Made by a program: the position numbers and the translations under genes. A stretch of 35,193 nucleotides of DNA from an uncultured Planctomycetota bacterium (GTDB lineage Bacteria > Planctomycetota > UBA1135 > GCA-002686595): the NCBI GenBank assembly GCA_903892045.1, contig CAITGX010000065.1, positions 1-35,193 on the forward strand, given 5' to 3'. The notes below the pieces were generated by a model, which had not been told where the DNA came from, searched no databases, and saw nothing but the letters and a program-made list of their open reading frames with translations. Of this stretch, positions 25,719-33,548 are shown one piece after another; position 1 is the stretch's first letter; the number at the start of each line of letters is the position of its first letter.

Positions 25719-26749
25719 TGCGCGCGCCGCTGCTCCTCACGCTGCTGCTCGGCGCCTGCGCGGCCACGCGCAACCCCGAGCGTTCCAAGCTCCAGCCCGC
25801 GCCGGTCCCGGCGCCCGCTTCGGTGTCCGCCGAGCCGGCACCGAGCACCACGCCCGCGCCCGCCGCGACAGCGACGCCGCCGGTGCCCGCGCCGGTCGCT
25901 CCGGTCGAGGCCACCGTCGCCCCCGCGCGCGAGTCCGACTTCGAGCTCGGCCGCGTCGGCGACGAGCCGCTCACTTCGCGCGACTTCCTGCGCAAGCTCT
26001 GGATCGCCGACAACCGCCTCGCGCGCCGCGTCGTCGAGCAGCTCGTCTTCTCGCGCCTCACCCAGCTCGAGTCCACGCGCCTCGGCATCCGGCTCGTCGA
26101 GTCGGCCGTCGACGCCGAAGTCCTGCGCGCGATGGGGGAGCTCGAGCGCAAGCTCGTCGACCGCCAGTCGAAGCTCACCCTGCGCGAGCACATCGACCAG
26201 GTGATCGGCATCGAGCCCGAGCTGTACCTCGCCGACCTGCGCGACGAGGCCATCCTGCAGATGCTGGCCGAGCGCTGCGTGCGCGCCTGGGTGCTCGAGA
26301 ACGACCGCTGCGACGTCCGGGTGACCGAGCTGCGCTCCCCCGAGGCCCTCGCGGCCGCCCAGGCCGATCTCAATGCCGGGAAGACCTTCGCCGAGGTCGC
26401 CAAGGCCCACGGCAGCGGCGATGACGAGGTCACCGGGACCACCGTCCTGCGCATCACGCGCGCCGAGTCCCAGGACCTCGCCCGGGCGGTGTTCGCCACG
26501 GCCGTGGGGACCGTGGGGGGGCCGCTGGAGCAGGGCGGGCGCTGGCTGCTGTTCGTCCCGGAGGCCCGCCACGAGGGTCGCGAGGGCACCTGGGTCGAGC
26601 TGCGCGAGGAGGTCGAGCGCAGCCTCGCCACCGAGCCGGTGGGGGAACTGGAGTTCGTCCAGTGGCGGGCCGCCATGGTGCGCCGCTACCGAGTCGACCT
26701 GCAGCCCTTCTTCCAGGAAGTGGAGCGCAAGGCCCCCTCGGGCCGATGA
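25718..26749 (+). CDS. Parvulin/SurA-like lipoprotein, last gene of the pseudopilin operon
   Basis: This 343-residue protein starts at a TGATG overlap. The N-terminus is a lipoprotein signal with the lipobox LLGAC; Cys14 should be lipidated. A Pro/Ala/Thr-rich spacer (about 25-75) lifts the rest off the membrane. Residues about 80-200 are helical, like the SurA N-terminal chaperone region. About 205-290 fits a weak parvulin (PPIC-type) domain: LNAGKTFAEVAKAHGSG, an F-x-TAVGTVGGPLEQGGRWLLF segment and a following VPEARHEG. It probably helps fold or escort secreted or outer-membrane proteins handled by the machine encoded upstream. Peptidyl-prolyl isomerase activity is not certain, because the catalytic pattern is degenerate. 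A GC-rich hairpin follows the stop. Confidence 0.75.
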   Translation: MRAPLLLTLLLGACAATRNPERSKLQPAPVPAPASVSAEPAPSTTPAPAATATPPVPAPVAPVEATVAPARESDFELGRVGDEPLTSRDFLRKLWIADNRLARRVVEQLVFSRLTQLESTRLGIRLVESAVDAEVLRAMGELERKLVDRQSKLTLREHIDQVIGIEPELYLADLRDEAILQMLAERCVRAWVLENDRCDVRVTELRSPEALAAAQADLNAGKTFAEVAKAHGSGDDEVTGTTVLRITRAESQDLARAVFATAVGTVGGPLEQGGRWLLFVPEARHEGREGTWVELREEVERSLATEPVGELEFVQWRAAMVRRYRVDLQPFFQEVERKAPSGR

Positions 26750-26757
26750 GTGGCGGC

Positions 26758-26797
26758 CGGGTCGCCCCCCGATCCTTGACCCAAGGGGGGCGGCTCG
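26758..26797 (+). terminator. GC-rich hairpin between the pseudopilin operon and scpB
   Basis: CGCCCCCC (26763-26770) pairs perfectly with GGGGGGCG (26785-26792), and five further outer pairs (two of them G-T) extend the stem to 13 bp, with a 14-nt loop. It lies 8 bp after the lipoprotein stop. There is no T run, so termination would have to be of a T-less kind or only partial. It favours the scpB start at 26815 over the overlapping one at 26746. Confidence 0.45.
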
Positions 26798-26814
26798 ACG
26801 AATCTGTGGCCCCC

Positions 26815-27486
26815 ATGACCCAGCCCGACGATCCCACGCCGGAGGCACCCCCGTCGGCCGAGGCCCCCGCCCCGTCCGAGCCCGCGCTCGGCACGCAGGC
26901 GCCCCCCGCCGCCCCCTCCGCGGACGCCGCCGCACTCGGCGAGCCCAGCGAGCCGAGCGAGCTCTCCGAGTCGGAGCTCGAGCGCGACCTCGCGGCCCTG
27001 CTGTTCGTCTCGACCGAGCCGCTCTCCAAGGGTCGGCTGGCGACGCTGGTCGGCGGCGCGAGCGAGAAGCGCGTGCTCGAGGCCCTCGAGCGCCTCAATG
27101 CGCGCCTCGCCTCCGCGGGCCTGCCGTGGGAGCTGCGCGAGATCGCCGGCGGCTGGCAGGTCTTCACCACGCCAGACGTGGCCGAGACCGTGGCGCTGCT
27201 CGGCAAGGCCAAGAAGGACGAGAAGCTCTCCGGGGCCGGTCTCGAGACGCTCGCCATCGTGGCCTACCGCCAGCCGGTGACCAAGGGCGAGATCGAGGCC
27301 ATCCGCGGCGTGCAGGTCGGACCGATCCTGCGCACCCTCGTCGACCGCGGAATGGTCAAGGTTGGCGGCCGTTCGGACGATCCCGGTCATCCCTTGCTGT
27401 ACGTCACCACCCGCAAGTTCCTCGACACCTTCGCGCTCGCGTCGCTCGACGACTTGCCGCGCGACGGAGAGCTGCTCCGCGACTAG
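26815..27486 (+). CDS. scpB: Segregation and condensation protein ScpB
   Basis: This 223-residue winged-helix protein is the ScpB kleisin-associated subunit of the SMC condensin complex, which compacts and segregates the chromosome. The family core is clear: LETLAIVAYRQPVTKGEIE (143-161), IRGV (163-166), and near the end GRSDDPGHPLLYVTTRKFLD (185-204). Before the core is an acidic, Pro/Ala-rich extension of about 55 residues, longer than usual. I use the ATG at 26815. An ATG at 26746, overlapping the preceding stop as ATGA, would add 23 residues and cannot be excluded; neither has a good ribosome site. scpA and smc are not in the window. Confidence 0.93.
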   Translation: MTQPDDPTPEAPPSAEAPAPSEPALGTQAPPAAPSADAAALGEPSEPSELSESELERDLAALLFVSTEPLSKGRLATLVGGASEKRVLEALERLNARLASAGLPWELREIAGGWQVFTTPDVAETVALLGKAKKDEKLSGAGLETLAIVAYRQPVTKGEIEAIRGVQVGPILRTLVDRGMVKVGGRSDDPGHPLLYVTTRKFLDTFALASLDDLPRDGELLRD

Positions 27487-27569
27487 CGGCGCGGCCATGG
27501 CCGGCCCCCGCGCCCGGTCGCCGCGCTCCCACGAACCAACGCGCTTCCCACACCTCAACGCCCGTACTC

Positions 27570-29552
27570 ATGTCCAAGCACGAAGACGCACCGCATCAGG
27601 AACCGACCCCGGAACAGCTCGCCGCCGCCGACGAGCCGGTCCACGTTCCCAAGGGCCAGAGCCGCGGCAAGTTCCTGCTGATCCTCGCCCTGATGATCTT
27701 CACGCTGGTGATCTACGTCGTTCCGGCGGAGTTCACGCAGATGTTCCGCTCGGGTGACCCGTCGGAGGAGTCCTACTTCGCGTGGAACCACCCGCGCGAC
27801 GGCCGCCAGGAAGTCAACGCGCGCGCGTTCATGCTCGAGTCGCAGAGCATGAGCAACCTGCTGTACTTCCTCGGCGTGATCAGCTCGGACTTCCAGCCCT
27901 ACGCCGACGCGCTCGCCGACGCCCGTGACTCGATGCTCGAGGAAGAGCAGGTCGGCCGCACGATCATCCTCGACCGCCTCGCGCAGGACGCGGGCATCGA
28001 GATCACGGACAACGAGCTGCGCAAGGTGATCATGGAGGGCGCGATCCTGCAGCTCTCGCGTCCCTCGCGCGACACCAAGAACGCCCAGTACCCGCTGATC
28101 ACGATCCCGATCCGCCCGATCTCCGACGGCGCGCTGCTCAAGCAGGTGCTCGCCTCGGCGAACCTCTCGCCCCTCGACTACGAGAGCGGCCTGCGCCAGC
28201 TCCTGCGCATCGAGCGCTACGAGTCGCTCGTCGGCATCGTGGCCCAGCCCAAGCCGGAGGCGATCGAGGCCGCGTGGAAGAAGCAGCACCAGGAATACGG
28301 CCTCGACTTCGTCGCGTTCGACGTCGACGCCGCCCGCGCCGAGGCCGAGAGCGCGACTGCCGACGAGGCGACGCTGCGCTCGTGGTACGACGGTCTCGAC
28401 TCGATGACCAAGCGCCAGAAGTTCAACGCCGAGTGGGTGGCCGAGCGCGCCGGCGCCGAGCTCCTGATGTGGAACCTCGCCGACACGACCGAGCCCACCA
28501 AGCTGCTCGAGCGCTTCCCGAGCCCGCAGGGCGTCGACCCCGAGAAGGTCGCGCAGGACTACTACAACCAGTTCGCGAACGTCCGCTTCCGTCGCGCGGA
28601 GGAGAAGGCGGACGGCGCCACGGCGGCCGAGCGTCTCTACCGGCCCTTCGAGGAAGTGGCGGATCAGGCTCGACGCGAGTCGCGCATCCACGCGGCGCTC
28701 GTGGCCTACTCGCTCGACGTCCAGAACCGCATCCGCACCGGCCTCGCCGGCGACGTGCTGGCGGTGGAAGCGGCCGAGCTCGGCCTCTCCTACATCCGCG
28801 ACGACTCGCAGCGCACGCAGGCCGACTGGAGCAGCTACCCCGGCGTCGGTGACGCGACCTTCGCGGCCTCGATCCTGCGCGCGGCTCGTGGCGACAAGTT
28901 CATCCCGCTCTACGTCGGCCCGGCGAACATCGCCTTCGGCCGTGCGGGCGCGATCAGCGAGGCCGGCGCCCCCAACTTCGAGGACGTCGCCGCGCGCGCG
29001 CTCGAGGAATGGCGCAAGGATCAGGCCTTCACGATCGCCAACCGCAAGGCGAGCGACTTCTACAACGCCGTGCGCGCCAAGTCGGGCATCACCGAGGCCA
29101 CCGCGCCGCTCAAGGTCGACGAGGCCATGTTCCTCGACGTCGCGACCGCGCAGGGCTACACGGTCAACTCCGCGGGCTGGGTCGACGAGGCGAAGCTCAC
29201 CGGCGAGACGCTCGACAACCCGACCGAGATCGAGCGCTTCAAGACCGCGCTGGCCTTCACCGGACGCACCGCGATGAACGTCGAGGACAGCGTCGTCGCG
29301 CTGCCCTTCACGACCATGACCCGCGATCGCGTCTACGTCCTGCGCAAGCTCGGCAAGCGCGACCCGCCCGAGCTCAAGCTCGAGCCGCGCGATTACAAGT
29401 CGCTGCGCGACCAGGCCGCGTCCGAGCGCTCGAACGAGGTCATGGACGAGCTCTTCGGTTCGGCCTCCCTCAAGGCACGCTTCGGCTTCAGCTTCCCGGC
29501 GCGCGAGGCGGCCGAGAAGGAAAAGGCCGCCCAAGAGCCCGCGAAGTCCTAG
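27570..29552 (+). CDS. PpiD/SurA-like membrane-anchored periplasmic chaperone
   Basis: This 660-residue protein starts at the ATG at 27570, 83 bp after scpB; the long open frame upstream is a shadow of scpB. A 33-residue charged cytoplasmic tail leads to one membrane helix (about 34-52). This is the PpiD plan: inner-membrane anchored with a large periplasmic part. SurA_N-type helices are visible near 125-215, including ILDRLAQDAGIEITDNELR. The middle and end show charged helical sequence and no clear parvulin active site. It likely assists folding of exported proteins leaving the translocon. It is similar in kind to the lipoprotein encoded at 25718, which suggests a local group of export chaperones. 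A strong hairpin follows the stop. Confidence 0.75.
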   Translation: MSKHEDAPHQEPTPEQLAAADEPVHVPKGQSRGKFLLILALMIFTLVIYVVPAEFTQMFRSGDPSEESYFAWNHPRDGRQEVNARAFMLESQSMSNLLYFLGVISSDFQPYADALADARDSMLEEEQVGRTIILDRLAQDAGIEITDNELRKVIMEGAILQLSRPSRDTKNAQYPLITIPIRPISDGALLKQVLASANLSPLDYESGLRQLLRIERYESLVGIVAQPKPEAIEAAWKKQHQEYGLDFVAFDVDAARAEAESATADEATLRSWYDGLDSMTKRQKFNAEWVAERAGAELLMWNLADTTEPTKLLERFPSPQGVDPEKVAQDYYNQFANVRFRRAEEKADGATAAERLYRPFEEVADQARRESRIHAALVAYSLDVQNRIRTGLAGDVLAVEAAELGLSYIRDDSQRTQADWSSYPGVGDATFAASILRAARGDKFIPLYVGPANIAFGRAGAISEAGAPNFEDVAARALEEWRKDQAFTIANRKASDFYNAVRAKSGITEATAPLKVDEAMFLDVATAQGYTVNSAGWVDEAKLTGETLDNPTEIERFKTALAFTGRTAMNVEDSVVALPFTTMTRDRVYVLRKLGKRDPPELKLEPRDYKSLRDQAASERSNEVMDELFGSASLKARFGFSFPAREAAEKEKAAQEPAKS

Positions 29553-29575
29553 GACTTCCTCGCGACCCGAGACTC

Positions 29576-29613
29576 GCGGCCCGTCGCGCTCCTCGCGGAG
29601 CACGGCGGGCCGC
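29576..29613. terminator. Strong hairpin between convergent genes, probable terminator
   Basis: GCGGCCCGTCGCGCTCC (29576-29592) pairs with 29597-29613 over 17 positions with one mismatch and one G-T pair, closing a TCGC loop. It lies 23 bp after the PpiD-like stop, in the 244-bp gap (29553-29796) before the converging histidine kinase gene. No T run follows. The rest of the gap holds no gene; it has a second inverted repeat (GCTTGGCGC at 29617-29625, complement at 29679-29687) and a small CGGGA/TCCCG hairpin at 29691-29703. Confidence 0.55.
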
Positions 29614-29796
29614 GACGCTTGGCGCGCCCTGTGCTCGAGCCCGGCGATGTCGATGAGCTCGAAGTGCAGCGCCTGCAAGCGCCAAGCAACCGGGAGCATC
29701 CCGTGGCGCGGCGTCGTGCGACACCCCTCGGAGGAGCGGGCCGCGACATGGGGGCTCTCGGACAGCGGCTCGTGACGCAGCGCGCCGGAGGTGCGT

Positions 29797-31620
29797 TCAG
29801 CTCGCCGGCGTCGGCGCGTAGGGGAACAGCACGCGGAAGAGCGCGCCACCGCCGGGGCGCTCCTCGACGCTCGCGCGGCCGCCGACGCTGCTCGCGTGCA
29901 GGGCGACGAGGTGCAGCCCGAGTCCCGTGCCGCGCACGCTGCGCGTGGACTCGTTGCCGGTGCGGTAGAAGGCCTCGAACACGCGCGCGCGTTCGGCCGC
30001 CGGAACGCCGGGCCCGCGGTCGGCGACCTCGAGCGCGAGTCCGTCTCGCTCGCGGCGCACCGCGACGAGAATCGGCTCGTGTCCCACGCGCGACGTGTCG
30101 ACGGGCGCGTACTTGCGTGCGTTCTCGACGAGGTTGACGAGGACCGAGGCCACGGCCTCAGGCGTCAGCATCACCGGCGGAAGCTGCTCGGGCAGCTCGA
30201 AGGCGAGGTCGGGCTCCTTGCTCGTGCGCCAGCCGTGGAGCTTGTCCATGTGGCGGGCGACCTCGGCGCACAGGTCGCCGGGCCGCGGCTGCGCCGGTCC
30301 CGCCGAGAGCCGCGCCTTCTCGAGTACGCGCTCGACGAGCGTCGAGAGCCGTGCGGTCTCGCGCACGATGCGGCGATGGAACTCGTCGCGCTGCTCGCCG
30401 TCCTTCACCCAGCCATCCTGCAGCATCTCGGCGTGCAGCTGGATCGTCGACAGCGGGGTGCGCAGCTCGTGGGTGACCGCGGCCACGAAGTTCTCCGTGC
30501 GCCGTGCCTGCTCGATGTCCTTGCGCACGCCGTGCAGGAGCAGGACGAAGCCCGTGCCGAGCGAGAGCGCGAGCATCAGGGCGACGCCGAGGAAGCGGCG
30601 CTCGCGCTCGACGTAGCGGGCCTCGATGCCGGCCGTGTCGATCGCGACGCTGAGCTCGCCGAGCAGCCCGTCCGCGTCCGACTCGGACTCGAAGCCGGTG
30701 TCCGCCACGGGGCGCACGCGCGCGAGGTACTCGCTCTTCTCGTCGACGGCAGCGTTTCCGGCGGGCAGGAAGCGCTCGCGCTTGGTGAGCACGCGCGCGG
30801 CGAGCGCGCTCGGCAGCTCGTCGAGCCACCAGCGCGGGTCGAGAAAGAAGCCCTGCACGATGCGCCGCCCCTGCGCGAGGCGCTGCAGGCACTCGCCGCG
30901 GCCGAGGAGCTCCGGCAGCGGCTCGATCAGCACCGTGCGGTGGGCCACGAGGCGCGGCGTGCCGTCGTCCTCGCGGTAGGCGAGCAGGCCGAAATCGCCG
31001 ACCACGGAGTGGACCGGATCGAAGATCGACATCTGCTCCGCGCCGAGGCAGTCCGCGTCGTCGGCCCCGGCCGCACTGGCCGCGAGCGCGCGCACGGAGA
31101 GCGCCAGCTCCTCAGAGCTCGTGCCGAGCGGCATCGAGGTGCGCAGCCACCGGCTGTCGAAGTGGCGCGAAGAGAGCCCCGCGGTGGCGACCTCGAGCGC
31201 GCCGCGAGCCGCCTGCGTGTCGTCGGCGCCGAGGTAGACCTCGACCTGCGCGGCCTCCGGATCGGACAGGTCGAGCTTGTACCAGCCGAGCACGCCGACC
31301 GGGCGCTCGCTGCGCGCGAGCGGCGAGTCGAGCAGCGCGAACTCGCCGTCCGGAGTGTCGGGACTGTAGTAGCGCGCGTAGTGCTCGAAGGGCCGCGCCG
31401 TCTCGCTCGCCACGAGCTGGTCGAGCTCCTCCTGCAGCGCCCGCCGCAGGCGCGAAGCCGCGTCCTCGGCATCGCGCGGCACCTCGCCGAGCTCGCGCTC
31501 CGCTTCCGTCTGGATGTGGTGCCACTGCAGGAAGCCGAGCACGAGCGTCGGCAGCACGAGCAGCACGCCGTACAGCGCGAGCGCGCCGCCGTGGGTTCGC
31601 AGGCCGATCTGGGGCTTCAC
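29797..31620 (-). CDS. Membrane sensor histidine kinase
   Basis: This 607-residue two-component sensor has a GTG start at 31620; no in-frame ATG fits better. Membrane helices at about 12-30 and 342-363 flank a sensor region of about 310 residues that I do not recognise. The kinase core follows: H-box FVAAVTHELRTPL with phospho-accepting His384, N-box LVNLVENARKYAP with Asn500, G1 box VADRGPGVP (532-540) and G2 box GTGLGLHLV (564-572). All catalytic parts are present. There is no HAMP domain between the second helix and the H-box. The response regulator gene lies 31 bp upstream in the same direction, so the pair should form one operon and one signalling system. The signal sensed is unknown. 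Confidence 0.93.
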   Translation of the reverse strand: MKPQIGLRTHGGALALYGVLLVLPTLVLGFLQWHHIQTEAERELGEVPRDAEDAASRLRRALQEELDQLVASETARPFEHYARYYSPDTPDGEFALLDSPLARSERPVGVLGWYKLDLSDPEAAQVEVYLGADDTQAARGALEVATAGLSSRHFDSRWLRTSMPLGTSSEELALSVRALAASAAGADDADCLGAEQMSIFDPVHSVVGDFGLLAYREDDGTPRLVAHRTVLIEPLPELLGRGECLQRLAQGRRIVQGFFLDPRWWLDELPSALAARVLTKRERFLPAGNAAVDEKSEYLARVRPVADTGFESESDADGLLGELSVAIDTAGIEARYVERERRFLGVALMLALSLGTGFVLLLHGVRKDIEQARRTENFVAAVTHELRTPLSTIQLHAEMLQDGWVKDGEQRDEFHRRIVRETARLSTLVERVLEKARLSAGPAQPRPGDLCAEVARHMDKLHGWRTSKEPDLAFELPEQLPPVMLTPEAVASVLVNLVENARKYAPVDTSRVGHEPILVAVRRERDGLALEVADRGPGVPAAERARVFEAFYRTGNESTRSVRGTGLGLHLVALHASSVGGRASVEERPGGGALFRVLFPYAPTPAS

Positions 31621-31651
31621 GGTTCGGGCGGCCGCGAGGGCCGCGCCGCGC

Positions 31652-32419
31652 TCAACTGTACCAGCGGTAGCCCTTGCCCCGCACGGTCTGCACGACCTGC
31701 GGAGTCTCGGGCACGAGCTCGATCTTGCGCCGCAGGCCGACGATGTGGATGTCGACCGTGCGCGTCTCGACGTTGGCGCTCTTGTAGTGCCACACGTCGA
31801 GCAGCAGGTCGTCGCGCGTGACGACGCGCGTGCGGTGGCGGATCAGGTACTCGATGATGTCGCCCTCGCGCGGCGTGAGCGGGATCAGCTTGCCGTCGCG
31901 GTGCACCTCGAGGCGCGCGAGGTCGACCGAGATGCCGCCGGGGAGCTCGAGCCGCGCGGGCGGCGCCGAGTCGAGCGCGCGCCGCCGGAAGCGGGCCTCG
32001 ACGCGCGCCACCAGCTCGCGCGGCGAGCACGGCTTCGAGAGGTAGTCGTCCGCCCCGGCCTCGATGGCGCGAATGACCGCGTCCTCGCCACCGGCGAGCG
32101 CCGTCAGGATCAGCACGCAGGTGTCGCTGCGGAACGTGCGCAGCTCCTTGAGCACGTCGATGCCGTTGAGCCCGGGCAGCATCAGGTCGAGCAGCACCAG
32201 CTCGTAGGGCCGCTGGCGCAGGGCCTCGAGCGCCTTGCGGCCGTCGTGCACCACATCCGCGCGATAGCCCGCATGCGCGAGCGCATCGCGGAAGCCGAGC
32301 GCGAGATCGACCTCGTCCTCGACGATCAAGAGATCGTGCTGCGCCGCCGGCGGGGTGGTCTCGCTCGCGGCAGCGGGGCGGGCGGAGGGCTGGGACGGGG
32401 ACGCGGAAGTGCCGTGCAT
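31652..32419 (-). CDS. OmpR/PhoB-family response regulator
   Basis: This 255-residue protein begins with a 28-residue Ser/Pro/Ala-rich tail that is not part of the fold. The receiver domain (about 29-145) has the acidic pair Glu34-Asp35, the phospho-accepting Asp78 in LVLLDLMLPG, Thr106 and Lys129 in YLSKP. The C-terminal winged-helix DNA-binding domain (about 155-255) ends with VDIHIVGLRRKIE and VRGKGYRWY, typical of OmpR/PhoB. It is the evident partner of the histidine kinase 31 bp downstream. An inverted repeat lies just upstream of its start and could be an autoregulatory site. Confidence 0.94.
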   Translation of the reverse strand: MHGTSASPSQPSARPAAASETTPPAAQHDLLIVEDEVDLALGFRDALAHAGYRADVVHDGRKALEALRQRPYELVLLDLMLPGLNGIDVLKELRTFRSDTCVLILTALAGGEDAVIRAIEAGADDYLSKPCSPRELVARVEARFRRRALDSAPPARLELPGGISVDLARLEVHRDGKLIPLTPREGDIIEYLIRHRTRVVTRDDLLLDVWHYKSANVETRTVDIHIVGLRRKIELVPETPQVVQTVRGKGYRWYS

Positions 32420-32445
32420 GGATCAGGACCTCGAGGAGCGGTAGA

Positions 32446-32495
32446 GGCTAGCAGCGCGCGCCCGGGAACCGTGCCCGCCGCCGCCCCTGCTAGCC
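32446..32495. promoter_or_regulatory. Inverted repeat GGCTAGCAG / CTGCTAGCC upstream of the response regulator
   Basis: Perfect 9-bp inverted arms lie at 32446-32454 and 32487-32495, separated by 32 bp and beginning 26 bp before the response regulator start. Each arm contains the palindrome GCTAGC, so it could be two operator half-sites or an RNA stem. On the minus strand the proximal arm also gives TAGCCT (32450-32445), a possible -10 box. It lies in the 250-bp gap 32420-32669, which otherwise holds no gene that I can support. Confidence 0.35.
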
Positions 32496-32669
32496 CCACG
32501 CACCACGCGGAGTTACGCCTCCTCGCGTTGCCTGTGAGCGACTTTCCCTCGTATTTCGCCCGTGGTGCAACGCCGAGCGCCCGTGCATGCATGCAGCGAC
32601 CGATCCGCAGGGTGGCGCGTCACTCCACCGGCCTCGGAACGCAGTCGCTCGGCGACGGGGTGGACGCGC

Positions 32670-33548
32670 CTAGAGGCCGCGGCGCCACTCGGGGCGAAAG
32701 GGGGCGTGCTCGGGGTGGGCGAGGACGCCGTCGAGGGCGGCGAGGAGGTCGGGCTTGTGCCGGGGAAGGGTGCCGTTGAGGGCGAGGTAGTTGCTGGCGT
32801 GGTTGGAGCGAAAGACGGCGCCGGAGAGCTCGAGGCCGGCAACGAACTCCCGCAGCTCGCGGGCGAGCTCGAGCGGCGAGAGTTCGTCCACTTCTCCGCG
32901 CTGGCTCTGCTCGTACAGCGGCGTGCCCTCCACCGGCGTCATCACCAGCGTGCTCACGAAGCGCGGATCGATGCGGCTGACGACCCGCGCGCTCGCGCGG
33001 GCATGCTCGAGGCTGCGAGCGCGACCGGCCGCGCCGAGCAGGATCATCGTGGAGAGCCGCACGCCGGCCTCGTGCGCCTTGAGCGCCACGCGCACCATCT
33101 CGGTCGAGTCGACGCCCTTCGCGAGTCGCGCCAGCGTCGCATCGTCGCCGCTCTCGATGCCGAGGTAGTAGAGCGTGAGGCCGCGCTCGCGCAGCAGCGC
33201 CATTTCCTCGACGGAGCGCACGGCGAGGGCCTGCGGGCTCGCATAGCAGCTGACGCGCTTCAGCGGGCCGAATGCGGCGCGCAGCCGCTCGAGCAGGCTC
33301 GCGAGGAAGGCGCTCTTCGCCATCAGCGCGTCGCCGTCGGCGAGGAACACCTTGCTCACGGGTCCGACGTTCGCGCGCGCCCACTCGATCTCGCGCTCGA
33401 GCTCCTCGAGCTTGCGCACGCGGAAGCGCTTCTCGCGGTACATGGCGCAGAACGTGCACTCGTTGTAGGAGCACCCGATCGTCGCCTGCAGGATCAGGCT
33501 GTCGGCCTCCGAGGGGGGCCGGTAGAGCGTGCCTTCGTAGCGGATCAT
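32670..33548 (-). CDS. Radical SAM protein of unknown function
   Basis: This 292-residue protein starts at the ATG at 33548, which overlaps the stop of the upstream gene (ATGA). The longer open frame is a shadow of that gene. The cluster-binding cysteines are C26, C31 and C34 in IGCSYNECTFCAMY, a C-x4-C-x2-C spacing instead of the common C-x3-C-x2-C. Further radical SAM features are VFLADGDALM (about 67-76), a barrel strand with YYLGIESGDD (about 126-135), and VMTPVEGTPLY near the C-terminal third. It resembles the group of small radical SAM proteins that open with a YRPPSEADSLILQ-type sequence, whose reaction is unknown to me. Translational coupling to the O-antigen-ligase-like gene is odd and may only reflect compact packing. 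Confidence 0.88.
   Translation of the reverse strand: MIRYEGTLYRPPSEADSLILQATIGCSYNECTFCAMYREKRFRVRKLEELEREIEWARANVGPVSKVFLADGDALMAKSAFLASLLERLRAAFGPLKRVSCYASPQALAVRSVEEMALLRERGLTLYYLGIESGDDATLARLAKGVDSTEMVRVALKAHEAGVRLSTMILLGAAGRARSLEHARASARVVSRIDPRFVSTLVMTPVEGTPLYEQSQRGEVDELSPLELARELREFVAGLELSGAVFRSNHASNYLALNGTLPRHKPDLLAALDGVLAHPEHAPFRPEWRRGL

Noticed and set aside
29549-29749. A 66-codon minus-strand frame in the gap after the PpiD-like gene
   Set aside because: Arg/Ser-rich, with no hydrophobic core and no ribosome site, and it crosses a terminator-like hairpin.
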